Source: Kalaharituber pfeilii (taxonomy: Eukaryota; Ascomycota; Pezizomycetes; Pezizales; Pezizaceae). From it: a stretch of DNA of 64,000 nt. Of the stretch, positions 33,311-43,700 are shown piece after piece. The stretch covers positions 186,001 through 250,000 of the forward strand of contig WHUZ01000085.1 in assembly GCA_015179045.1 (NCBI GenBank), in the 5' to 3' direction. The notes beneath the pieces were generated by a model. It saw only the letters and a program-made list of their open reading frames with translations, searched no databases and was not told the DNA's origin. The translations under genes were made by a program, and so were the position numbers. Position 1 is the stretch's first letter. Each line of letters begins with the position of its first letter.

Positions 33311-33893
33311 AGGTCCGGCCTGATAGCATGAGATGTGGCAGAGTGAGTTGAATTTAAGAGATACGGTAAATCCGGCCCCACGGCCTCAGGTGAAGAAGAA
33401 TGAGCTCAATTCAACAGGTATAGCAGGCCCCACCTACCGCCGTGAGTTGAGGTAAAGTGAGCTGAATTTGACAGGCATGGAAGGCCCAACCCGACGGCAT
33501 GAAAAAGTTGACATGTATGGCCGGCCCACGAGATGAGGCAGAATAAGCTGAATTTGGCACGTATTGCTGGCCTGACCTGACAGCGCGAGATCAGGCACAA
33601 TGAGCAGAATTTGACAGGTATGGCGGGCCCAACCTGCCGGCACGAGATGCTGCAGAATGAGCTGGACCTGACAGGTTTAGCAGGCCCTATTCGACGACGT
33701 GAGATGAGTCAGAATGAGCTGAATTTCACACGTATTGCAGGCCCTATTCAACGGTGTGAGGTGAGCCAGAATGAGGTGAATTTCACACAGAATGTAGGCC
33801 CTATTCAACAGTGTGAGGTGAGCCAGAACGAGCTGAATTTTCATACGAATTGCAGGCACGGGCTGTCGGCACGAGATGATGCAGAATGAGCTG

Positions 33894-33896
<3 letters not shown>
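33311..33896 (-). repeat. Sat58 array (inverted)
   Basis: About ten Sat58 units reading on the minus strand (GAATGAGCTGAATTTGACAG on +), interrupted at its right end by a LINE insertion. Confidence 0.85.
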
Positions 33897-33924
<28 letters not shown>

Positions 33925-34690
33925 CATTACTCGCGTGCCGCCTAAAAGGCTATGGCGAGATCTTATATAGACTAAAATTCCTTAAAAAGAAAAAGACAAA
34001 TAAGAGAGGAAATAGGAATTAAAAGAAACCTGAAGAATTCAGTCCTGCCCTGCCCATTCCAGTATTTCCGCGATATTGACACCCTTACCCGGCTGCGTCA
34101 AACACTCCGCCCCTTCTTTTGTCTTTCGCTTCCATACCTGGCAATCTCTTGCTATGTGTGTAAAGTTCTCCGGAGCCTTTCCGCACCATCGGCACTCCGG
34201 TGAATCCGCCTTGCCTATGCTGTATCTCCATTCTTTGAGTCCCTTGTTTCCAAGGATGCCTGCTAAAACGGAGATCCTTTTTGCGGTTGTCTATCTGTTG
34301 TAGCGGTCGATATGTCAGTTGTAGGCGATTTCTTTCTTTGGCTCTGAGGGTTTTGGCTTCTTGGCGGATCCCCGCCTCTGTCGCTATCTCTTCTTCGCAT
34401 TGTAGGGCGGTGCCTACCTTCGCCGCCCTGTCTGCCTTCTCGTTGCCTCTTACTCCCTTGTGTGCCTTTACCCATAGCACCGCTAGGTCGTGGTCCCCTC
34501 TGGCTATCCTCTTCTCCCACTGTTCCCTAACCTCCTGGGAGGTACCTTCCCCGTTTGGGTCCCCGTTGGCTATTTTCTGAAGTCTCGATATTGCCGTACG
34601 GGAGTCGGTGACTATCATCACTTCTCCCTCCTGTCTGAGTGCTTGACTAACCGCGAGCATCTCCCCATCGTTGACGGTGCTCATTCTTCC
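33897..34690 (-). mobile_element. 5'-truncated LINE with tail A
   Basis: Poly-T at 33897-33920, ATTTCATTACTCGCGTGCC and GGCTATGGCGA, then a minus-strand coding fragment. It is inserted in Sat58; the only flanking match seen is AGAATGA, so the duplication is uncertain. Confidence 0.8.
34030..34684 (-). pseudogene. LINE RNase H fragment
   Basis: It reads MSTVNDGEMLAVSQALRQ, EVMIVTDSRTAISRLQ and LAVLWVKAHKGVRGNEKADR, an RNase H of a LINE different from the 32-kb family. After a frameshift near 34270 the C-terminal zinc motif CRWCGKAPENFTHIARDC and a tail ending EILEWAGQD can be read. It is 5'-truncated and non-functional. Confidence 0.85.
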
Positions 34691-34829
34691 GAGGTAGAAT
34701 GATTCGTCCTTTGAAGGACAAGGAAAATAGATATAAGTCCTCTACTAGGAATATAAAAATGGCACTGCAGGCAACCATGATAAGCACAGGTTCAGGCATT
34801 ATAATCAAAACTTACTATTCTGGTAGGTC
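34691..34829. other. No recognised feature
   Basis: Unique AT-rich sequence. Confidence 0.4.
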
Positions 34830-35515
34830 CTAAGATTTCGAGACTGCTCTTCAGGGCTTTTCTAGAAGCTTTTCCAAGGCTATTCCAAGAGCTGTTCTAG
34901 GGACTGTTCCAGAGGCCATTGAAATACTGTTTGAGAGGCTGTTAGAGCTCAAACGGCCTCCGAAACGGCCTCCAAAGTAGCCTCCGGAACAACCTCTGGA
35001 ACGACCTCCGGAACAGCCTCAGAACAGCCTCAGAACAGCCTCAGAACAGCCTCTGGGACACCCTCTTAAACAGCTGCTCGATAGTGAGCGGCACGAGCCG
35101 AGCCAGCTCGAGCTCAAACGAGCCAAGATCATGTTTGTGTTTTTCTTGACAGCTCGCTAAAATGCTTAGCCAGTGCAAGGTTTCATAAACTGTAAATACC
35201 TACTATAGTAATAATTAGAGACTTGGAGCTCATTCTGACCTACCAACAACTTCGAAATGCACAATTTAGCTGATAGTAGTGAGAAAGATGAAAATTTAGC
35301 TTAGTTTAGTTTAGTTTGTCAATATTAAGTATATAATCAATCCAGGCTCGAGCTCACCCTCCAGCTCGGCTCGAGCTAGCTCGTGCCGCTCACTACTGCT
35401 CGAACAGCTGCTCGTAGCATGTCAACAGCTACTCAAACAGCCTCCGAAACAGCCTCCGCAAAAGCTTCCAGAAAAGCCCCCGGAACAGGCTACAGAAGAG
35501 CACTACAATAGCAGT
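34830..35515. mobile_element. Foldback of 12-bp GGAACAGCCTCC-type repeats
   Basis: Left arm (34835-35073) and right arm (35404-35510) are inverted: GGGCTTTTCTAGAAGCTTTTCC against GGAAAAGCTT-like and AGAAAAGCCCCC sequence on the right. Both are built of about 12-bp units such as CAGCCTCAGAA. A hAT MITE interrupts it. Confidence 0.6.
35082..35395. mobile_element. hAT MITE (314 bp)
   Basis: Starts TAGTGAGCGGCACGAGC and ends GCTCGTGCCGCTCACTA, with the perfect 8-bp duplication CTGCTCGA (35074-35081 and 35396-35403). The interior near both ends matches the autonomous hAT flank at 23.37-23.53 kb, so the 20.6-22.9 kb transposase type is the likely mobiliser. Confidence 0.93.
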
Positions 35516-35924
35516 GAAAACAAATACCTTCATTGTTGTAGATATTATTTTTATTGATAAAAGCAATATTGGGCTATTTGGTATGCGAATATCTCAATGT
35601 AGGCCCCAATAGCTACTCTTTTCTGGGGGGTTATTTCAGCACCTATGAGAATATTATTATCTTACTAAGTATGATACTTGAGTTTTTACCTGACCTTTTT
35701 TGCCTGCCGTCCTTATATATACTACCTTGTTGTGTTCATTCTGCTGCTGTATAATTGGCCCAAATTCATTATGTCAGCTGTCCAGATGCTTCTAACATAA
35801 TAAATTTGGACAATCTATCACGAATTGGACTAGTCTCATAGATATCCATAGCCAAGCATACTAACATATGCTTGTTTAGAACCAAATGCTGGTTATCGCA
35901 TAATATGCATTTATCCCCTGTCCG
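35516..35924. other. No recognised gene
   Basis: A 66-codon hydrophobic frame (35554-35754, +) is the only feature; no family was recognised. Confidence 0.4.
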
Positions 35925-35944
35925 GATACTGATTTTTTCGGCTA

Positions 35945-36105
35945 GTACAGGGGACGGCACAGGTCTTCAGATTGCATACTAGACTCAAGGTGTATGTATG
36001 CTGTCTATAAAACCAATATATGTAGGAGTGTCTACATACGTCGCCTCTCATGCATATGCATAAGCCTGGCATGCGATTTGAAGACCTGTGTCGTCCCCCT
36101 GTAGA
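35945..36105. repeat. Small foldback with internal TATA box
   Basis: TACAGGGGACGGCACAGG.. (35945-35982) is inverted at 36067-36105 (..CCTGTGTCGTCCCCCTGTA), about 33 of 36 positions by eye. The 85-bp loop includes CTATAAAACCAATATATG. It may be a MITE or LTR relic. Confidence 0.5.
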
Positions 36106-36624
36106 TACCTCTGCAACCGGGCAGGCTAGTCTACAGTCCCCTGTCGATACCCCGGCATCCGGGAAGGCCAGACTGGCCTGCCCGGAGAGGTCCCGAGGTC
36201 ATAGCATGCGCTTTAGCTTTTTCCTTCGTCTTTTTCTGACGAAATTAATTTAAAGCTGGTTGTACAAATTGCTGGATACTATACCCAACCGGACAACGAT
36301 CGACCATTGCATAACGCTCGGCGCCCAGAGATACCTACGGATATTGAACAAAAACGGCCAGTCCGGCAACCCATTATTCCAGCACATCATGACTTCGACT
36401 ATAGGTAAATACAGCACGCTAAAGCTAATGGTGATGACTACATCATACAGAAACAAAAATTCAATGCTCCACAGTCAACATAATCTCCATACCATATAGT
36501 TAGACCCCCCCCCAATAGCCTCCACCACTATACCCACTACCAGAGGACTCCAGTGATATGCCTATATTGCTAATTCATACTCCCAATTGCCTTTCTGAAT
36601 TCCATGGTCAGTTGAAGCCATAGG

Positions 36625-38748
36625 CTAACGTATTGGGATATGGTACGTACCGTATAATGACAGAAATGACATGGCACGTTCAATTCGCTGCAAATCAGCC
36701 CCCTCGGCATTAAATTTCCTCTGCCGTGCTGCCCTTGATATACGTATACGCCCGCCACCACGTTTAGGCCCTTGCCCTGTACCTGCCCGTGAATTCTCTG
36801 CAGTTCTAGGATTTGCCTGCTGCTCTGCAGCCTTCTGCGCTTTGGCAGCTTTTCGCTCTGCTGCTTTGGCAGCCTTTTCGGCATCTTCAACCTCCTTGCG
36901 TGCAATACGAGCTTTCTCACGTTCAATATAGGCGCGGTCGAGAGTGCGGGGGCCCTGAATTTGCTTAGTTGAACGCGGCTTCACAGTCTTACCATTACGC
37001 AGCTGTTTGAGCGTCTCGGCATTTGGTTCAACTATACGATGCTGTACAAGCTTGCGCTCAAGGTAATCACGATTGTTAGAAACCATGAGCCGAACACACG
37101 CGAAACAGTCCGAGCGAAACAGTCCGAGCGAAACAGTCCGAGTGTGTAAAACATCCGAACATCCGCGATGGCCTAAGCACTCCGAACATCCGCGATGGCC
37201 TAAGCACTCCGAACATCCGCGATGGCCCAAACACTCCGGACTGAGTATTCCATATTAGGCAGTCCAAATACTTAGCTGTTCTGTTCACTGGTTTTGTATG
37301 CAACTTCGTGTTATAGAGTTTTTGTATATATATGGGCTCTGGAAGCCCCGTTCTTCATTGATCATTAGAATCGAATACACACATCTCTGAGCCTATTCCT
37401 CTGTACTCCTTTTCACAACGATAATTGTACACCACCGCACGGGTATTTGGCGTCAAGTCCAGTTGTGATAGCTCGGTGCGGAGGGTAGCTACCTTCATAG
37501 GGGTATTGGTAGGCTCTAGTTCAGGTAATTGGAGTAATTTTGCCTCAGTCCGCCCAATAACCTCCTCCGGCCGTAGTGGCCATATGCCAGTAGCTTTGAA
37601 TGCACTAGTGATATTGGATTTGGTGAGTGCAGCATGTCTAGCAGTGCATAGGACCTCCCAGAATTCCACCTTTCCAAATGGTTGATCAGGGTGGTTGTAT
37701 ATGAAGTCTTGAAGCCCAGTCCGGTATGCTCGTGTCAGCGGTGAGAAACACCCTACGTCGAGAGGCTGCATAATGTGTGTAGAGTGCGAAGGCAGGCAGA
37801 ACATGATGATATTATGGTCTAGGGCATACTCCACGATAGACCAGCTGACATGTGATGAGTGCCCATCGACAATAAGCAGGCGATATATTGGCTTGGTGGT
37901 GGGGGGGGTAGCGGGTCGGGTATGCGGTTCGAAATGCTTTTTCATGAAGTCTAGTCCAAGTTCATCATCCATATAGCCACTGGGTGATCGGCTAAAAGAT
38001 GCTGGTGTATCATGTACACCACCTGTACCGTAGAAACCAGCACAATGCACCTTATTCTTCCATACAATAAATGTGGTATCACGTGACCTAAGGAAGAGAC
38101 ACTCTCGAGGACTGTGCAGAATTCTCTGCTACCATCTGTGATAGCTATCTTATGTTTTGTAGATGCCCTAACAATAGCTTTTTGCCTACCTACTGCTAGG
38201 CCAATAATGACTCCCTTTTCATCGCAATTCCACAGATTTTCAGGTAGTATATGGTATTGCCGGAGAAGACTACGTAGCTTGATGTACCATAAACGCTGTT
38301 CCTCTATGTCCGCTGTAGCTTTCGCACGTATCTTCTCTAGGTATTGGACGTACTTAAGCTTGATATCCGGGTGTCTTGAGAGGAAACGGTTGTGCCAGTT
38401 TATACCGGGAGGATCAACCTTCCTCTTTCCCGAAGCTCTCTCACGCAGTAGAATATATGCCATCGACCGAAGCATAAGTACCGTGACCGGGAAGCCCATA
38501 TCTGACATTTTTTTACACCAGTCAACAATTGCATCTTCCTCTGCTGTAGTAAGTAGCTGATAGTCCTGTCGGCCTTTGGCGCGGCTTTTCTGTACTCCAT
38601 GGCATCGTCGGCGTAATGTTGTAGGATTAACACCAAATGCTTTAGCTATTTTCGCTTTTGACACATCTGGATGCTTATAAGCATAGTCTATAGCACGTGC
38701 TAGCTGACTGTCATGAAGCTTTAGCTCTTTTTTCGATTTGGGAGGCAT
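36625..38748 (-). pseudogene. pogo-type DDE transposase, interrupted
   Basis: The start MPPKSKKELKLHD opens a psq-type helix-turn-helix (VSKAKIAKAFGVNPTTLRRR), then a CENP-B/Tigger HTH (to LSRHPDIKLKY). In the DDE domain the first Asp is in ENLWNCDEKG, the second in LIVDGHSSHVSW and the third in IMQPLDVGCF, with 35 residues between the last two. A frameshift near 38100 separates the N-terminal 230 residues from the rest. A solo LTR (37074-37417) splits the C-terminal part after VVYNYR; the reading resumes NRDYLERKLVQHRIV and ends in a basic coiled tail (EREKARIARKEVEDAEKAAK). Non-functional. Confidence 0.92.
37074..37417 (+). mobile_element. Solo LTR, family A (344 bp, three 27-bp units)
   Basis: It begins TGTTAGAAACCATGAGCC and ends TACTCCTTTTCACA, with a perfect 5-bp duplication ACGAT (37069-37073 and 37418-37422). 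It contains three copies of the 27-bp internal unit, against four in the full element at 40.2 kb. Confidence 0.95.
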
Positions 38749-39084
38749 CGCGGGTAGTTAATTAGGTGGTTGACAGGTATAGAAAGTCAAAACGGGGTGG
38801 GGAATGCGTTTGAAAATTGGCCAAGGAATGTCGATCGTTATGCAATGGTCGATCGTTGTCCGGTTTGGTATAGTAATTAGCTGAGCACCATGACTAGCAG
38901 ATGTGCTAGTAAACATTCATTGCATGTTTTTTTTTTTTTTTTTTTTTTTTTTCTTTCAGTACTCGCATGCCGCCCTGTGGGCTATGGCGAGGTATATGTT
39001 TAAACTAAAAAGGAAGTAACTAATGCCTAAATACAAGTGGGGCCCGCAGTTCTCGAGTGTGTGTGTTGCGGGGAACAATACTGC

Positions 39085-40185
39085 CTACTTTCTCCGCCTG
39101 TCCGGCTCGTATTGTGTGGTCCTCAACAGCCTCCCTCCCAACCTAACTTTGTCTATCTGTCTCTCCTCCTCCAAGTACACCACGACCGAGCTTGTCTTCT
39201 TGCCCTCCGCTAGCAGCTCGGTCTTGCGTCTCAGCCACCTTATCCCCACGGTCTTGCCCAGTGTCTTGTTCCCTGCCTCCAGCCACTTCCTCACCTTTCC
39301 CAAATCCTTTCTCAGGGAGATTCCGTGTACTACGACGCCGGCTCTCGAGGTAGTGATGGCGTCGGTTTTGGGAGTTGGGTTGGAGGGCTTGCTGTTCTTT
39401 TGTCTTTTCCCTTCGGCGGGCTTCGGCGTCGGAGCCGGTGTTGTCTCTGCGGGGGTCGGGGGTGTTGGTGTCGGTATCGGTGTCGGTTGTTCGGCTGTCG
39501 GTGTGGCGTTGGCGACCGGAGTCGCGAACGAAGGCGAGTTGGCTATCTTTTTCGCCTCTTTTTGGTTCAGCTGCCTTTTGATCTCGTAAGGCGTGTCTTT
39601 TGACGGCTGCTTCCCCTTCCGTTTCCTGGTCGGGGGTGTCATATCCGCTGGTGGGATGTCCATGCACGTGACTGGGCTTAGCCCCAATGTCGGTGTCTCG
39701 GGTTTTATGTCTATGCAGGTGATGGGGCTGAACCCCAGGACCTGTTGTGGCGGCGCGTGCTGAGGAGGTGGTGGCGGTGGCGGTGGCGTCGGCGCCGTTT
39801 CCACCCACGTGATGGGGCTGAAACCCAACTGTGGCGGTGGAGGCGTCTGGGAGCTCGGTGGCGGTGGGGCCAGAGTGGGTGGTGGCGGTGGTTGTGGCGG
39901 TGCCTTTGGGGCCGGAACGGGTGTCTGGGCGGTTTCTGTCCTCAACTTTTCGAGGTTTGCCTGTGTCAGTGGAGTCGTTTTGGACTCCTTTTGTCTCTGT
40001 TCCTCGTCCGACTTTCTCAAGAGCTCCTTCACGAAATCATCCCAATCGTCTTCGGTGTCGGATTGGGGGGGGGCCGGCGGGGTGGGAGGGGGCGGCGGAG
40101 TGGGGGAGGGGGAGGGGCCGGCGTGGGCGTCTGAGTCGGGGGGGAAGGGGTGACCTTCGCTTTGGCCTTCTTTCCTCTCGGCATT
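39085..40185 (-). pseudogene. LINE ORF1-like protein
   Basis: It starts MPRGKKAKAKVTPSPP at 40185. A run of nine C near 40070 breaks the frame; the continuing frame (from about 40060) is open to 39085. The middle is strongly proline-rich (PPPPPPTLAPPPPSSQTP) with three copies of a GFSPITxxD-type motif. The C-terminal domain GVVVHGISLRKDLGKVRKWL to RTTQYEPDRRRK resembles the RNA-binding gag-like domain of Tad-type ORF1 proteins. The homopolymer shift may be a sequencing error; otherwise about 367 residues. Confidence 0.75.
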
Positions 40186-40204
40186 TTATTGGCTGGGTCT
40201 CCTT

Positions 40205-40576
40205 TGTTAGAAACCATGAGCCGAACACACGCGAAACAGTCCGAGCGAAACAGTCCGAGCGAAACAGTCCGAGTGTGTAAAACATCCGAACATCCGCGAT
40301 GGCCTAAGCACTCCGAACATCCGCGATGGCCTAAGCACTCCGAACATCCGCGATGGCCTAAGCACTCCGAACATCCGCGATGGCCCAAACACTCCGGACT
40401 GAGTATTCCATATTAGGCAGTCCAAATACTTAGCTGTTCTGTTCACTGGTTTTGTATGCAACTTCGTGTTATAGAGTTTTTGTATATATATGGGCTCTGG
40501 AAGCCCCGTTCTTCATTGATCATTAGAATCGAATACACACATCTCTGAGCCTATTCCTCTGTACTCTTTTTCCACA
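40205..40576 (+). repeat. 5' LTR of copia (family A)
   Basis: TG..CA ends. It contains three copies of GAAACAGTCCGAGC, then four 27-bp units (CATCCGCGATGGCC core), then TATATATATGGGCTC as a TATA-like promoter. It ends TTTTTCCACA. Confidence 0.95.
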
Positions 40577-40592
40577 GGTTATGAGCCCGGAC
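40577..40592 (+). promoter_or_regulatory. Primer-binding site, half-tRNA type
   Basis: GGTTATGAGCCCGG directly follows the 5' LTR. It is complementary to the anticodon arm of initiator tRNA-Met (GGGCTCATAACC) rather than to a tRNA 3' end. This matches the Drosophila copia mechanism, priming by a 5' half of tRNAi-Met. The element at 57.7-58.7 kb has the same site. Confidence 0.8.
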
Positions 40593-40781
40593 TGTGCAAT
40601 ATAGTCCACCGCATTTAAGTCGCACTTTTTCCACACACTTGCACTCCTTGCTCGCACTCCTCACTTGTGCTCCTCGCTCACATTCCTCGCTTGCACTCCT
40701 CGCTCGTGCTCCTCGCTTCTCGAATCCCTCGAGCTCACCTGCTCTCCACGTCTACTACTGCAAACATCAAATCATCCTACA

Positions 40782-43700
40782 ATGTCTGGATCCACCTCCA
40801 CCACTGCTGATGTCTTTCGCCATAAACATGGACAAGCTCCCATGCTTACAACCTCAAACTACCAACAATGGAGCGTGGCCATGAAGTTCATTCTCAAGGC
40901 CTGCAATCTCTGGGAAATCGTCAATGGCACTGAGCATGCCCCAGAACAAACTGCCTTAGCCCCCCGAGCATCACGAGCATCAAGCAGTGCCGGACCATCC
41001 ACCTCAGGCCCCAATACAAACTCAGAAGCTCTAGCTAAGTTTACCAAACGCTCTAATCAAGCTGCTTCCATTATTTTCGGCTCTCTGACACTATCTGCTC
41101 AAGCTTATCTTGGAAATGCAGATGAGCCTACTGAGATGTGGAAGGCCCTCAAGCAAAGACTTGACACAGTTGCAAACCGCTCTGGTATTAACGCAATTCA
41201 GATGGCCTTTGGAAACGATAAAATGGGTGAACATGAGAAAGTATCTGCATGGATTAGCAGACTCATAGGTTACCAAAATGCGTTGACCCACACTGATGAC
41301 CCTATTACTGACAGAGGAATGGTCAATCACATCCTCCGCCATCTCTCACCCAAATTTTCAGGCATACGTCGTGTAATAGCAGAGAAACCAATTCCAGAAC
41401 AGACTATCAACTATGTCCTCAGTACCCTTGTTGACTATGAAACTCAGCTCGAACCAATAACCACTACTACCGCCGGAGCACTGGCAACGAATAGCCGTGG
41501 AGGAGGCCGTGGCTACAGATCAGGACGTGGCGGCCGTGGCGGATATAGAGTCAACAAGAGAGATACCCAGTCTAAGCGAATTGCAGGAGTATGTTGGTAC
41601 TGCACAAAAGAAGGACACAAAGCAGAGGATTGCAGATTACAGAAGAAGGCAATTGAGCTCAAGAACAAAAGAGAGAAACTGAGCCCCGCATCCAATACAG
41701 ATGATTCCAACAAATCGAGTGCTAACCTGACAAGGATGTATATTGCCAAAGCCTCTGCAACTAGAGCTACCCTCACCAATTGTCAACGAAGAACCTGGTA
41801 CATTGACTCTGGAGCCAGTGACCACATGTGCTCCACTCTGTCAGACTTCACAAGCCACAAGACACTTGCAAAGCCACGTAAGGTACTACTGGGAGACAAC
41901 TACACAATTTTCGCTACAGCAATAGGAACCATGACTATTCAGGGTAATGAACGGTGCATGACTCTTGAATCAGTGTTATATGTTCCAGATCTCAAATGCA
42001 ACCTCTTCTCAGTAGCAAAAGCAGAGGATGCAGGTTACAGCACATTATTCAAGTCAGGCACCTGCAGGATTGCAGATGAACAGGACCGACCAGTCATCAC
42101 TGTCAAACGTCGAGATGGAATGTACGTAATTAACCTCCGAAAAACCCACGCCGTGCCTGCCACCGCCGTGCCTGCCACCGCCGTGCCTGCCACCACCGTG
42201 CCTGCCACCACCGTGCCTGCCACCACCGTGCCTGCCACCACCGTGCCTGCCGCCGCCGCTACCGTGCCTGCCACCACCGTTCTGGCTAAAGGTACACTCG
42301 AGCTCTGGCATTACCGCCTAGGACACCTGAATACAGCTGCTGTTAAGACGCTCGCCAATGGTCTTGCAACTGGCATAGAGCTGCGAAAGGCAGAACTATC
42401 CAAAGATGGCAGTCCCTGTTTTCCATGCCTGCAAGGCAAACAGAAGGTCACAATCAATCGAACACCCTCTGAGAGGGCAACTGAGCCCCTCCAACTCATT
42501 CACTCTGACTCTGCTGGTCCATTCCCAGTCACACCTGGAAACTCTAGGTACTTCCTCCTCTACATTGATGACTATTCACGCATGACATGGGTATACATCC
42601 TTGAATCCAAAACAGTTGAAGAGGTCTGCAGTGCTTTTCAAGACTTTAAAGCACATGTAGAGAAGGAAAGTGGGAGAGTTATCAAACGTTTCAGGTGTGA
42701 CAATGGCAAGGGAGAATATGACAACCGCAGATTCCGAGGTATTCTGTCAAGCAGCGGTATCTCCTATGAACCCAGCGCACCCTACACTCAGCATCAAAAT
42801 GGAGTCAGTGAAAGAAAAATTAGGACTATCAAGGAGATGGCAGTGTCTATGAGGTGTGCTGCTAAGCTTGATGAGGAATTCTGGGCAGAAGCTACTGCAA
42901 CAGCTGTGTATATCTTGAACAGGTCACCTACACGAGCTCTCGAGAACAAAACGCCCTATGAGGCCTGGTATGGCAAGAAACCGGCCCTGCACCACCTGCG
43001 CATTTTTGGATGTCACGCCTATGCACATATCCCAAAACAGAAGCGTCGTACCATGCAAGCTAAGTCACAGCAGTGCATCTTCATCGGCTATTCACCTACT
43101 ACAACCAAGCAGTGGCGAGTTTGGGACCCACAAGGCCGTCGGGCATACATTGTAGCTGACGTGGTATTCGACGAGAGAAAACCAATGGGCATCACCACAG
43201 CTGAGCAGCTGAATGCACCTACCAGCTGCAGTACAGAAGAGCTACAGGATGTTAACATGCCTGACATCTGGCCAGAAGACAGAATCACTGAGATTGCTGA
43301 TGAACCTACGACGCCGGCTATGACGCCAGGTGCGACACTGCCTATGACTCGGATACCGGCCACGATGCCTCAACGGACAGAGCCTGACATACCACGCCTA
43401 CGTCTTGGAGAAGAAATCATTGAGAAACGCCCACGCCGCTCGCGTGCTGCAGCTACCAGTTCTATGACTGGTAAAGACCCCAATGCCGACCAGATGGCTA
43501 AGCACCACACAATCCACGTGTCCACTGTGCATACTGATGCAAGTGAAGAGATATCTAGGTGCTGTCACGCACTAGAATCTGGTACTCTACAAGCTACACC
43601 TGACGAAGGGAGGCTTGAAGCTCTCAATGCCCTGGCAGATGCTCTGTGGAGATCTGGCCATACCATGACAAAAGCTTTTCAAGCCCAGGGACCAGTAAAG

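Larger units (their letters stand above)
36279..38873 (-). mobile_element. pogo/Fot1-type transposon
   Basis: Terminal inverted repeats of 38 bp (36279-36316 CTATACCCAACCGG.. and 38836-38873 ..CCGGTTTGGTATAG) differ at one position. TA flanks both sides (36277-36278 and 38874-38875). Joining the flanks restores the MULE phrase GCTGGATAATTAGCTGAGC. Without its nested solo LTR the element is about 2.25 kb. Confidence 0.95.

Noticed and set aside
39143..39808. 221-codon overlapping minus-strand frame in the LINE ORF1 region
   Set aside because: It is a shadow: the other frame holds the conserved ORF1 C-terminal domain seen again at 51.8-52.2 kb.
40270..40400. Regular 27-bp repeats as a CRISPR-like array
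   Set aside because: Units are directly adjacent with no variable spacers, lie inside LTRs and occur in every family A copy; the genome is eukaryotic.
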